NCBI GenBank assembly: GCA_019636275.1 | Contig: JAHBXY010000025.1 | Location: 1-64,000, forward strand | Length of the DNA: 64,000 nucleotides | Direction of reading: 5' to 3' | Origin: Planctomycetota bacterium | GTDB lineage: Bacteria > Planctomycetota > J058 | In this document: in pieces, positions 46,020 to 54,793 of the stretch | Numbering within the stretch: the stretch's first letter is position 1 | Layout of the letters: the number at the start of each line of letters is the position of its first letter | Translations under genes and position numbers: made by a program | The notes under the pieces: generated by a model | The model's database searches: none | What the model was told of the DNA's origin: nothing | Seen by the model: only the letters and a program-made list of their open reading frames with translations

Positions 46020-47861
46020 ATGCGAATCCTGGGGGGGGCGCTCGCCCTTTCACTGTGGGCCGCGCTCGCGATCGCGAGTCCGGGGTGCGGCGGTAGCAGC
46101 AGCGGGGGTGGTGGCGGAGCCGGGAGCACCGGCCCCAGCGCCGGCGAGTCGCCGGCGCCGGGTGACGGCGGCTCGACCACGCCTCCGCCCGCCGATGGCG
46201 GGAGCTCGCCGCCGCCCGCCGACGGCGGCGGTGACGACACGCCGCCGCCGCCGCCGCCTCCGCCGCCTCCCCCGCCTCCGCCGCCTGACGACGCGGCGCC
46301 GCCGCCTCCGCCTCCGCCTCCGCCTCCGCCGCCGCCGCCGCCGCCTCCGCCGCCGCCGCCGCCCGAGGAGGAGCCGCCGCCGCCGCCGCCCTTCGACGTG
46401 GGCGCGCGCTCGATCGGCACGAACCTCGTCTCGGTGACCTACTACACGCCGCAGTGGCCGTTCGTCGACGTGATGAAGTCGACGAAGGTCAACTCGAGCG
46501 GCTTCCAGTGGGACCTGAGCTCGTCGTCGCCCACGCCGTCGCTCGACGCGCAGGGCTACCCGGTCGGCCTGGCGAGCGGGCAGGTGGCGACCACCTACGC
46601 GCTGCGCGGCCTGTCGGGGCGCTACCCGGCCGGCCAGTACGTCGTCCTGTTCCAGGGCGACGGCACGGTCGACGTGAACTTCGAGGGGACGCGGACCTCC
46701 TACAGCCACAACGGCAGCGGGACGGCGCGCTTCACCGCGCAGGTGAACCCGGGCAGCAGCGGGCTCATCCTGCGCATCACGCGCAGCAGCGCGTCCAACC
46801 ACGTGCGGAACATCCGCGTGATCATGCCCGGGTTCGAGGCCACGCACGCGACCCAGCCGTTCCACCCGCTGTTCCTGCAGCGCATCGCGCCGTTCTCGAC
46901 GCTGCGCTTCATGGACTGGGGCGAGATCAACGGCTCGCCCGTGACGAACTGGTCGGACCGCAAGCGGGCCGACCACCGCAGCCAGCACGGCCGCAACGGC
47001 GTGGCCCACGAGGTCATGGCCGACCTGGTCAACCGGACGCAGAAGCAGATGTGGGTGTGCGTGCCGCACAAGGCCACGGACGACTACGTGCGCCAGATGG
47101 CCACGCTGCTGCGCGACCGGGTGGACCCGCGGCTGAAGATCTTCGTCGAGTACTCGAACGAGGTGTGGAACGGCGCCTTCTCGCAGTACAACGACGTGAA
47201 CAACGTCGCCAAGAGCAAGGGCCTGACGTTCGAGCAGTGGTTCACGCAGCGCTCGGTGCAGATCTTCCAGATCTTCGAGCAGGTGTTCGGCGGGCGGAGC
47301 CGGCTCGTCCGCGTGCTCGGCGCGCACGTGGCCAACCCGGGGCAGACGAAGCGGATCGTCGACGCCTTGCCGTCGAGCTCGGCGGCCGACGCCGTGGCGA
47401 TCGCGCCCTACATCGGCGGGCGGCTGGGCAACTCGTCGAACTGGCAGACGACGCGCACGTGGTCGGTGAGCCAGGTCCTCGACGCCACGGCGGCCGACAT
47501 CTCGCGCATGCGGGACCTCGTGCGGCAGAACCGCTCCTACGCCGCCGCCCGCGGGCTGAAGCTGATCGCCTACGAGGGCGGCCAGCACCTCGCGGGCGTC
47601 GGCAGCGCCGCCAACGACTCGACGCTGACGAGCCTGTTCATCGCGGCGAACCGCAACAGCCGCATGGGGCAGATCTACAAGGACTACCTGGCCATGTGGG
47701 CCGCCGAGGGGGGCGGCACGTTCGTCCACTTCAACGACGTCTACGTGCCGCAGAAGTGGGGAAGCTGGGGGTCTCTCGAGTACCAGGACCAGGCGCCGTC
47801 CACGGCGCCGAAGTACCAGGCGCTCGTGGAGACCATCCAGAGGTGGGCGCAGAGCCCGTGA
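46020..47861 (+). CDS. Secreted glycoside-hydrolase-like lipoprotein
   Basis: A 613-residue exported protein. The signal peptide ends near SPGC (C23), so it may be lipidated. A low-complexity Gly/Ser then poly-Pro linker (about residues 72-125, encoded by CCGCC runs at 46236-46395) connects to a 480-residue domain. That domain starts with a small beta module (GARSIGTNLVSVTYYTPQWPFVD), then a TIM-barrel-like region with RFMDWGEING, VEYSNEVWN (E381) and AYEGGQHL (E519). NE on one strand and a later Glu fit the acid/base and nucleophile of clan GH-A hydrolases. I recall planctomycete proteins with the YSNEVWN motif annotated as cellulose-binding; activity is unproven. Very similar to both halves of the protein at 48181. 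Confidence 0.7.
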   Translation: MRILGGALALSLWAALAIASPGCGGSSSGGGGGAGSTGPSAGESPAPGDGGSTTPPPADGGSSPPPADGGGDDTPPPPPPPPPPPPPPPDDAAPPPPPPPPPPPPPPPPPPPPPPEEEPPPPPPFDVGARSIGTNLVSVTYYTPQWPFVDVMKSTKVNSSGFQWDLSSSSPTPSLDAQGYPVGLASGQVATTYALRGLSGRYPAGQYVVLFQGDGTVDVNFEGTRTSYSHNGSGTARFTAQVNPGSSGLILRITRSSASNHVRNIRVIMPGFEATHATQPFHPLFLQRIAPFSTLRFMDWGEINGSPVTNWSDRKRADHRSQHGRNGVAHEVMADLVNRTQKQMWVCVPHKATDDYVRQMATLLRDRVDPRLKIFVEYSNEVWNGAFSQYNDVNNVAKSKGLTFEQWFTQRSVQIFQIFEQVFGGRSRLVRVLGAHVANPGQTKRIVDALPSSSAADAVAIAPYIGGRLGNSSNWQTTRTWSVSQVLDATAADISRMRDLVRQNRSYAAARGLKLIAYEGGQHLAGVGSAANDSTLTSLFIAANRNSRMGQIYKDYLAMWAAEGGGTFVHFNDVYVPQKWGSWGSLEYQDQAPSTAPKYQALVETIQRWAQSP

Positions 47862-47938
47862 GGTGAGGGGCCCTCGGGGGGCCGGCGCCCTGCCGCGAGG
47901 CCGGCGCCCTGCCCCTCGGGGGCCTCTCGCTCTCACCT
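47861..47938 (+). terminator. Structured terminator candidate
   Basis: AGGTGAG (47861-47867) pairs with CTCACCT (47932-47938), and inner GAGGGGCC pairs with GGCCTCTC, immediately after the stop. A GGCCGGCGCCCTGCC unit is repeated inside. There is no U-tract. Confidence 0.5.
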
Positions 47939-48010
47939 GGCAGGGGTGCGCGCGCGGGCCGTGATCGGCCCGCGCGCCGTCATGTACGGACACGATGTCG
48001 CCCCGAACTC

Positions 48011-48180
48011 GCCCCAAACTTGCCGGGACGTCCAAGTTCGCCCTTACACGAGGCGTGGCGGCGAGGGCGAGGGGGTGGCGGCGCCTGGCGGTTACGTCGC
48101 GCGTGGCGTGGGCGCGACGTTCGCTTCGCGCCGGTCGCGCGTCGGTCACCAGACGAAACACAGCGGGGGAGACGGAGCAC
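48011..48180 (+). promoter_or_regulatory. Leader shared with the upstream glycosidase-like gene
   Basis: The same GCCCCAAACTTGCCGGG 17-mer as at 45864 occurs at 48011-48027. It is followed at similar spacing by CAAGTTCGCCC, GGCGGTTACG and GTTCGCT before the ATG at 48181. The conservation of non-coding pieces around two paralogs implies common regulation or recent duplication. Confidence 0.45.
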
Positions 48181-51100
48181 ATGCGGATCTCGGCGGCGAT
48201 GCTGTCGGCGTGGGTCATGCTCGCGGTTGCGAGCGCCGGCTGCGACGGAGGGAAGAGCGGGGGCGACGGGGCCACCGGCGACGGAGTGGGCACGGTCACG
48301 GCGGCGGCCAAGTCGACCGCCCCGGGACAGGCGAAGAAGCAGCAGAGCGCGAGCGACGGCTCGTCGGGCGACGGCTCGTCGGACGGGGCGACCGACGCCG
48401 ATGGGTCGAGCGACGAGTCGCCGAGCGACGACTCGGCGGGCGACGGCTCCGAGGGCGGCGGCGCCGTGGCCGCGGCCATCACCGAGGCGGAGGCGGAGAC
48501 GACCTCCTTCGACGTGGGGGCTCGCTCCCTCGGCACGAACCTGACGGCGGTCTCCTACTACACGCCGGAGTGGCCCTTCGTCGACGCGATGAAGACGACG
48601 AAGGTCAACTCGAGCGGCTTCCCCTGGGACCTGAACACGTCATCGCCGACCCCGAGCCTCGACGCGCAGGGCTATCCGCGGGGGCTCGCCAGCGGCCAGG
48701 TCGCGACCACCTACGCCCTGCGCGGGCTCTCGGGGCACTACCCGGCCGGCCAGTACGTCGTGCTGTTCGAGGGCGACGGCGCCCTCGAGGTGCACTTCGA
48801 GGGGACGCGCACCACCCACAGCCACAGCGGGGTCGGCACGGCCCGGTTCACCGCGCAGGCGAGCGCGCCGGCCAACCACGGCCTGATGCTGCGGATCACC
48901 CGGAGCAACCCGAACAACCACGTGCGGAACATCCGCGTGATCATGCCCGGGTTCGAGGCCACGCACGCGGCGCAGCCGTTCCACCCGCTCTTCCTGGAGC
49001 GGATCGCGCCCTACACGGTCCTGCGCTTCATGGACTGGGGCGCGACGAACGGCTCGCCGGTGACCTCCTGGTCGCAGCGCAAGCTCCCCGACCATCGCAG
49101 CCAGCACGGGCGCAACGGCGTGGCCTACGAGGTCATGGCGGACCTGTCCAACCGCGCCGGCAAGCACCTGTGGGTGTGCGTGCCGCACAGGGCGGACGAC
49201 GACTACGTCCGCCGCCTGGCGGCGCTCCTGCGCGACCGCGTCGACCCGGGCCTGAAGGTCTTCGTCGAGTACTCGAACGAGGTGTGGAACGGCGCCTTCT
49301 CGCAGTACAACGACGTGAACAACGTCGCCAAGAGCAAGGGCCTGACGTTCGAGCAGTGGTACGCCCAGCGCTCGGTGCAGATCTTCCAGCTCTTCGAGCA
49401 GCAGTTCGGCGGCCGCGGCCGCCTCGTCCGCGTGCTCGGCGCGCACGTGGCCAACCCGGGCCAGACGAAGAAGATCGTCGACGCCCTGCCCTCGAGCGGC
49501 GCCGCGGACGTGGTGGCGATCGCGCCCTACATCGGCGGGCGGCTGGGCAACTCGTCGAACTGGCAGACGACGCGCACGTGGACCGTGACGCAGGTCCTCG
49601 ACGCCGTGGCCGCCGACATCACCCGGGCGCGGGACAACATCCGGCTGAACCGCTCGCACGCCGGCGCGCGGGGGTTGAAGCTGATCGCCTACGAGGGCGG
49701 GCAGCACCTCGCGGGCGTCGGCAGCGCCGTCGACGACACGACGCTGACGAACCTGTTCATCGCGGCGAACCGCCACGTCCGCATGGGGCAGATCTACCGC
49801 GACTACCTGGCGATGTGGGCCGCCGAGGGCGGCGGCGTGTTCGTCCACTTCAACAACACGTACGTGCCTCAGAAGTGGGGTTCGTGGGGCGCGCTCGAGT
49901 ACCAGGACCAGGCGCCGTCGACGGCGCCGAAGTACAGCGCCCTGCTCGACGTCGCGGCGCAGTGGCGGGCGGCCTCGGGGGGCTCGACGGGCGGCTCGAC
50001 CGGGGGCTCGACGGGCGGCTCGACCGGGGGCTCGACGGGCGGCTCGACCGGGGGTGACGGCTCGACCGGGGGCTCGACCGGGGGCGATGGCTCGACGGGC
50101 GGCTCGACGGGCGGCTCGACCGGGGGCGACGGTTCGACGGGCGGCTCGACCGGGGGCGGTTCCACCTCGCCGCCGCCGCCGCCGCCGACGACCGCCTTCG
50201 ACCCGGGGACCAGGTCGATCGGCACGAACCTGGTCGCGGTGAACTACTACACGCCGCAGTGGCCGTTCGTCGACGTGATGAAGTCGACGCGGGTCAACTC
50301 GAGCGGCTTCCCCTGGGAGCTCAGCCCGACGTCGCCCACGCCGGCGCTCGACGCGCAGGGCTACCCGATCGGCCTCGCCAGCGGGCAGGTGGTGACGACC
50401 TACGCGCTCCGCGGCCTGTCGGGCCGCTACCCGGCGGGCACCTACGTCGTCCTGTTCCAGGGCGACGGCACGGTCGACGTGAACTTCGAGGGGACCCGGA
50501 CCTCCTACAGCCACAACGGGAGCGGGACGGCGCGCTTCACCGCGACGGTCTCGAAGCCGGCCGGCAACGGCCTGATCCTGCGGATCACCCGCAGCAACGC
50601 GTCGAACCACGTGCGCAACATCCGCGTGATCATGCCCGGGTTCGAGGGCACCCACGCCGCGCAGCCGTTCCACCCGCTGTTCCTGCAGCGGATCGCGCCC
50701 TTCACGGTGCTGCGCTTCATGGACTGGGGGGCCACCAACGGCTCGCAGGTCAGCTCCTGGTCGCAGCGCAAGCGGCCGGACTACCGCAGCCAGCACAACC
50801 GCGGCGGCGTGGCCTACGAGGTCATGGCGGACCTGTGCAACCACACGAAGAAGCAGATGTGGGTGTGCGTCCCGCACAAGGCCACGGACGACTACGTGCG
50901 GCAGATGGCCACGCTCCTGCGCGACCGGGTCGACCCGAGCCTGAAGATCTTCGTCGAGTACTCGAACGAGGTCTGGAACGGCGCCTTCTCGCAGTACAAC
51001 GACGTGAACAACGTCGCCAAGAGCAAGGGCCTGACGTTCGAGCAGTGGTTCACGCAGCGCTCGGTGCAGATCTTCCAGATCTTCGAGCAGGTGTTCGGCG

Positions 51101-51663
51101 GGCGGAGCCGCCTCGTGCGGGTCCTCGGCGCGCACGTGGCCAACCCGGGGCAGACGAAGAAGATCGTCGACGCCCTGCCGTCGAGCTCGGCGGCCGACGC
51201 CGTGGCGATCGCGCCCTACATCGGCGGGCGGCTGGGCAACTCGTCGAACTGGCAGACGACGCGCACGTGGTCGGTGAGCCAGGTGCTCGACGCGACCGCC
51301 GCCGACATCACCCGGGCGCGGGACAACATCCGGCAGAACCGCACGCACGCGGCCGCCCGGGGGCTGAAGCTGATCGCCTACGAGGGCGGCCAGCACCTCG
51401 CCGGCGTCGGCAGCGCCGCCGACGACACGACGCTGACGAACCTGTTCATCGCGGCGAACCGCCACTCCCGCATGGGGCAGATCTACAAGGACTACCTGGC
51501 CATGTGGGCCGCCGAGGGGGGCGGCACGTTCGTCCACTTCAACGACGTCTACGTGCCGCAGAAGTGGGGGAGCTGGGGGGCGCTCGAGTACCAGGACCAG
51601 GCGCCGTCCACGGCGCCGAAGTACCAGGCGCTCCTCGACATGATCGGCGCCTGGGGCAAGTAG
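48181..51663 (+). CDS. Secreted protein with two tandem glycoside-hydrolase-like domains
   Basis: 1160 residues. The signal peptide ends at ASAGC (C21). A Ser/Asp/Gly-rich segment leads to domain 1 (about 109-597), then a linker of STGG units (about 600-665; DNA repeats at 49980-50160) and a short Pro run, then domain 2 (about 672-1160). Both domains match the protein at 46020. The putative acid/base residues are E367 and E930 in EYSNEVWN; the putative nucleophiles are E505 and E1068 in AYEGGQH. Both therefore look catalytically complete. Two linked copies could increase avidity for insoluble glycan. The substrate is unknown; clan GH-A membership is inferred. Confidence 0.7.
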   Translation: MRISAAMLSAWVMLAVASAGCDGGKSGGDGATGDGVGTVTAAAKSTAPGQAKKQQSASDGSSGDGSSDGATDADGSSDESPSDDSAGDGSEGGGAVAAAITEAEAETTSFDVGARSLGTNLTAVSYYTPEWPFVDAMKTTKVNSSGFPWDLNTSSPTPSLDAQGYPRGLASGQVATTYALRGLSGHYPAGQYVVLFEGDGALEVHFEGTRTTHSHSGVGTARFTAQASAPANHGLMLRITRSNPNNHVRNIRVIMPGFEATHAAQPFHPLFLERIAPYTVLRFMDWGATNGSPVTSWSQRKLPDHRSQHGRNGVAYEVMADLSNRAGKHLWVCVPHRADDDYVRRLAALLRDRVDPGLKVFVEYSNEVWNGAFSQYNDVNNVAKSKGLTFEQWYAQRSVQIFQLFEQQFGGRGRLVRVLGAHVANPGQTKKIVDALPSSGAADVVAIAPYIGGRLGNSSNWQTTRTWTVTQVLDAVAADITRARDNIRLNRSHAGARGLKLIAYEGGQHLAGVGSAVDDTTLTNLFIAANRHVRMGQIYRDYLAMWAAEGGGVFVHFNNTYVPQKWGSWGALEYQDQAPSTAPKYSALLDVAAQWRAASGGSTGGSTGGSTGGSTGGSTGGSTGGDGSTGGSTGGDGSTGGSTGGSTGGDGSTGGSTGGGSTSPPPPPPTTAFDPGTRSIGTNLVAVNYYTPQWPFVDVMKSTRVNSSGFPWELSPTSPTPALDAQGYPIGLASGQVVTTYALRGLSGRYPAGTYVVLFQGDGTVDVNFEGTRTSYSHNGSGTARFTATVSKPAGNGLILRITRSNASNHVRNIRVIMPGFEGTHAAQPFHPLFLQRIAPFTVLRFMDWGATNGSQVSSWSQRKRPDYRSQHNRGGVAYEVMADLCNHTKKQMWVCVPHKATDDYVRQMATLLRDRVDPSLKIFVEYSNEVWNGAFSQYNDVNNVAKSKGLTFEQWFTQRSVQIFQIFEQVFGGRSRLVRVLGAHVANPGQTKKIVDALPSSSAADAVAIAPYIGGRLGNSSNWQTTRTWSVSQVLDATAADITRARDNIRQNRTHAAARGLKLIAYEGGQHLAGVGSAADDTTLTNLFIAANRHSRMGQIYKDYLAMWAAEGGGTFVHFNDVYVPQKWGSWGALEYQDQAPSTAPKYQALLDMIGAWGK

Positions 51664-51741
51664 GGGGCTCGGCGAGGTCACCGGGGGCGCGCCACCCCGG
51701 TGACCTCGCGCCCGCCCGCGTGGGCCGGCATCCTGACGGGG

Positions 51742-52476
51742 ATGGCCGAGGTCGACCCGCTCGCCGCCCTGCCGCTCGCGCCCGACGAGCGCGTCCTGTG
51801 GGTAGGGCGCGCCGCGGTCGGGGTGCCGTGGCCGCCCGCGCCGGACCTGCTCCGGCGGGCGGGCGCTCTGTGGGAGCGCCTGGCGCGGGCGGTGGGGTTC
51901 GCGCTCCTGGCCGCCCTCGCCGGGACCTGGCTCGGGCTCGTGCGCGCCTGGACGCCGGGCCAGCTGGTGAGCCTGGCGGCGTTCGGGCTGCTGGTCGCCG
52001 GTCTCGTCATCCTGGTCGGTGTCGCGCTCCTGCGAGCGACGGCCCGGGTGGGGCCGTTCTACGTGGCGCTCCCGGTCCTCGCGCTGTGGGGGGCGGCCTT
52101 CGCGGGTCACTGGACGACGCTCATGGCGCGGCACGGCTGGCACGGCGCCGTCGAGCGGCTCCGGCCCGACGACCTCCTCGCGGCCGCCCTGCTCATCGGC
52201 CTGCCGCTCGCGCGGATCGCCTGGGGGGTCACCTGCCGCCTCGAGATGCGGCACGTCATCACCACGCGCCGGGTGGTCATGCTGCGCCGCGGACGGTTCG
52301 TTTGGTCGCGGCCCGTCGAGACGCTCCGGCTCGAGCACCCTTGGCGCGCGCCGGCGGGGCTCCTCGTCGTGGGCGAGGGGCGCGAGCGCCGGACGCTGCC
52401 CCTCGCCGACGCCGATCCGGCGCACGTCCTGGCCGAGGTCCAGGCGGCTCGCGGGGGCGATCCGGCGCGGTCATGA
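51742..52476 (+). CDS. Tandem paralog 1: integral membrane protein, bPH-like
   Basis: A 244-residue member of a five-gene tandem family. The shared N-terminal signature is LAPDERVLWVGRAAVGVPWP, followed by about four membrane helices, a MARHGWHGAVERLRPDDLL loop and a C-terminal cytoplasmic part with RHVITTRRVVMLRRG and two or three beta strands ending in a DADPAHVLAEV helix. PH-like bacterial membrane proteins (bPH/YdbT type) share the pattern start-E-W-G and Y-x-I/L-T-x-R-R; that link is inferred. This copy is the most divergent in the TDRR position (TTRR). The ATG at 51742 is chosen because the signature starts just after it. Confidence 0.65.
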   Translation: MAEVDPLAALPLAPDERVLWVGRAAVGVPWPPAPDLLRRAGALWERLARAVGFALLAALAGTWLGLVRAWTPGQLVSLAAFGLLVAGLVILVGVALLRATARVGPFYVALPVLALWGAAFAGHWTTLMARHGWHGAVERLRPDDLLAAALLIGLPLARIAWGVTCRLEMRHVITTRRVVMLRRGRFVWSRPVETLRLEHPWRAPAGLLVVGEGRERRTLPLADADPAHVLAEVQAARGGDPARS

Positions 52477-52483
52477 TCGCGCC

Positions 52484-53383
52484 ATGGCTGAGCCGGCGGA
52501 GGCCCTCGACCTGGAGCCCGGCGAGCGCGTCCTCTGGGAGGGGCGCCCGGGCTTCGGCGCGCCCTGGCACGAGGTGCGGCAGGTCCTGCGCACGGCGCTC
52601 GCGGTCTGGGCGGCGCTGGTGGCGATCTGGCTCTTCCCCGCCCTCCTCGGCGCGCTGGGGACGGCGCTCGCCGACGGCCGGCTCCTGGCGGCGCTGACGC
52701 TGGTGCTCGTCAGCCTGGTCTTCAACGCGGTCATGTGGGGGCTGTTCGTCACGCCGATCGCCCTGGCCTTCGTCCTGGCCCGGGTCGTGGGCCCCTACCA
52801 CGTCTCGCTGATCGCCTTGTGCGTGTTCGGCCCGATCTTCGCCCTGGGCTGGGCCGGCCTGGTCGCGAGCCACGGCTGGGAGGGGGCCCTGGCGCGGACC
52901 GGCGCCGAGTCGTTCGTCTGCGCCGGCGTCTTCCTCGGCCTGCCGCTCCTGCGCATCGCGGCCGGCGTCATCAAGCGCCTGAACCTCGTCTACGTCCTGA
53001 CCGACCGCCGCGCGGCGGCCGTCCACACCGGCGGCGGCGACCCGCGCCTCCTGTGGACCACGCCGCTCGTGCACCGCGGCCGCCTGCAGGCCCGCGTCGT
53101 CTGGCCCTGGCGCTCGCGCCGGCGCGGCCACCTCGCCTTCGGCTTCGGCCCCGAGCGGCGCGACGTGGCCATGATCGAGCGCCCCGACGAGGTCCTGGCC
53201 CTCGTGCGTCACGCCCTGGGCGAGGCGGTGGAGGGGGTCGTCCCTCGCAGGCGGCCCCGCAGGTCACGCGACGCGGCGGAGGAGACCGAGGTCGACGCCG
53301 AGACCGAGACCGGGGCCGAGTCCGGGGCGGGGGCGGACGGCGCTGCGGACCCAGACGGCCAGGGCGAAGGTCAAGCGCGGTGA
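52484..53383 (+). CDS. Tandem paralog 2: integral membrane protein, bPH-like
   Basis: 299 residues, the longest of the five. It has the signature LEPGERVLWEGRPGFGAPW, four to five membrane helices, ASHGWEGALARTGAE, then RLNLVYVLTDRRAAAV. A unique C-terminal tail of about 45 acidic/Gly-rich residues (ETEVDAETETGAES) is added. It starts seven bases after the stop of paralog 1 and overlaps paralog 3 by four bases, so the set is one operon. Confidence 0.68.
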   Translation: MAEPAEALDLEPGERVLWEGRPGFGAPWHEVRQVLRTALAVWAALVAIWLFPALLGALGTALADGRLLAALTLVLVSLVFNAVMWGLFVTPIALAFVLARVVGPYHVSLIALCVFGPIFALGWAGLVASHGWEGALARTGAESFVCAGVFLGLPLLRIAAGVIKRLNLVYVLTDRRAAAVHTGGGDPRLLWTTPLVHRGRLQARVVWPWRSRRRGHLAFGFGPERRDVAMIERPDEVLALVRHALGEAVEGVVPRRRPRRSRDAAEETEVDAETETGAESGAGADGAADPDGQGEGQAR

Positions 53384-54024
53384 CCGACCCGCTCTCACTG
53401 CTCCGCCTCGACCCGGGCGAGCGCGTCATCTGGCAGGGTCGCGCCGCGGTGGGGACGCCCGGCCCCGTCCGACCCGTCCTCGCCATCCTGCTCGTCGCCC
53501 TCCTGTTCGTCCTCGGCGGCATCGGGGCCCCTGGCGGCGAGGCGGCGGTGGTCCTCGGCGCCGTCCTCGGGCTCCCTGCCCTGGTCGTCGCCCTGGGCAG
53601 GGTCGTCGGGCCGAGCCATGCGGAGCTCGCCTGGCTCCTGCTCGCGGCGCCGTTCGCGGTGGCCGCCTGGCTGGAGCACGTCTCCCGTCACGGTCCGCGG
53701 GCGGCCCTGGAGCGCGCGCCGAGCGACCTGATCGCGCCGGCCCTGCTCGTCGGGATCCCGCTCGGGCTGACGGTCCTCGACGTCCTGGAGCGCCTGAACA
53801 CCGTCTACGTCGTGACCGACTCGCGCGCCGCGGCGGTCCGCGTGTGGCCGGCCGCCGTGGTCCTCTGGGAGCGCCGGCACGGCGGTCCGGCGGGTGACCT
53901 GCGGCTCGAGCGCGGGCGGAGGACCCGGGACGACGCGCTCGTCCTGGGCCCCCGGCGCCTGCGCCTCCGCGACGACGACCCGGCGACGGTGCTCGAGCTC
54001 GTGCGTCGCGAAGGGGGTGGCTGA
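53380..54024 (+). CDS. Tandem paralog 3: integral membrane protein, bPH-like
   Basis: 214 residues from GTG 53380 (GTGA overlap with paralog 2). It shows LDPGERVIWQGRAAVGTPG, a shortened hydrophobic region, VSRHGPRAALERAPSDLI, then RLNTVYVVTDSRAAAVRV and a C-terminal LGPRRLRLRDDDPATVLELVRR helix. TDSR replaces TDRR. Confidence 0.68.
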   Translation: MTDPLSLLRLDPGERVIWQGRAAVGTPGPVRPVLAILLVALLFVLGGIGAPGGEAAVVLGAVLGLPALVVALGRVVGPSHAELAWLLLAAPFAVAAWLEHVSRHGPRAALERAPSDLIAPALLVGIPLGLTVLDVLERLNTVYVVTDSRAAAVRVWPAAVVLWERRHGGPAGDLRLERGRRTRDDALVLGPRRLRLRDDDPATVLELVRREGGG

Positions 54025-54064
54025 CCGACTCGCGCGGGTCCGCCGGCCGCGCGATGCTTGAGGC

Positions 54065-54754
54065 ATGGCCGACCTCGACCCGCCCGCGGTCCTCCGCCTC
54101 GCGCCGGACGAGCAGGTCATCTGGCAGGGCCGGGCGGCCGTGGGCGCGTCATGGCCCGCGCCGTGGGTCCTGGCGCTGCGCGCCGGCCTCCTGTGGGCGG
54201 TGCTCGCCGGACCGCTCCTCGTGCTCGCCTGGTTCGGATCGGCCGACCTCGCGGCCGGCTGTGTCCTGGCGATGAAGGTCGCCGGCGTCGTCGTCGGGTT
54301 CGGCGCGCTCGTCCTGGCGCTGAGCAAGGCCGTCGGGCCCTGCTACCTCCGGATCGCCTGGCTCCTCCTGGTCATGCCCCTCCTGTCGCTCGAGTGGGCG
54401 CGCCACGTCGCCCGCTTCGGCCTCGTGGACGCGCTCGAGCACAGCGGTCGGTTCGTGCTCCTCGGCGCCCTCTTCGCGTTCCTCCCGGCGCTCTCGCTCG
54501 TCGGCACGTTCGTGGAGCGCCTCGGGACGACCTACCTCGTCACCGACCGCCGCGTCGCCGCGCTCGTCGGGGGCGCCCTCCGGTGGCACCGACCGCACGG
54601 CGTGTCCGGTCTCGACGACCTGCGGCTCGAGCGCGACTGGCGCGCGCCCTGGGGCGAGCTCGTCGTGGGCCCGCGCCGGCTCGCGCTGCGCGACGACGAG
54701 CCCGAGGCGGTCATGGACCTCGTCCGCCGCTCGCGCCAACCGCCACCCCCGTGA
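54065..54754 (+). CDS. Tandem paralog 4: integral membrane protein, bPH-like
   Basis: 229 residues. It shows LAPDEQVIWQGRAAVGASWP, about four membrane helices, VARFGLVDALEHSGRF, then RLGTTYLVTDRRVAALV, the WRAPWGELVVGPRRLALRDDEPEAVMDLV end. It follows paralog 3 after 40 bp. The C-terminal DDEP/AVxDLV element is shared with paralogs 1, 3 and 5 and may be a conserved docking helix. Confidence 0.68.
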   Translation: MADLDPPAVLRLAPDEQVIWQGRAAVGASWPAPWVLALRAGLLWAVLAGPLLVLAWFGSADLAAGCVLAMKVAGVVVGFGALVLALSKAVGPCYLRIAWLLLVMPLLSLEWARHVARFGLVDALEHSGRFVLLGALFAFLPALSLVGTFVERLGTTYLVTDRRVAALVGGALRWHRPHGVSGLDDLRLERDWRAPWGELVVGPRRLALRDDEPEAVMDLVRRSRQPPPP

Positions 54755-54793
54755 ACGCTCGCGCGCGCGAAGGCCCGAGGCCATGCTGGCGGC

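Noticed and set aside
46050-48536. 828-residue minus-strand open frame
   Set aside because: Antisense to the first glycosidase-like gene; its poly-Arg run mirrors the poly-Pro codons.
49980-50160. Regular short tandem repeats resembling a CRISPR array
   Set aside because: Units are in frame, have no unique spacers and encode an STGG linker.
51678-52010. Minus-strand 110-residue frame opposite paralog 1
   Set aside because: No ribosome site, Arg/Ser-rich, antisense to a conserved family member.
48640-52425. 1261-residue minus-strand open frame
   Set aside because: Antisense to the duplicated glycosidase-like gene; its repeats only mirror that duplication.
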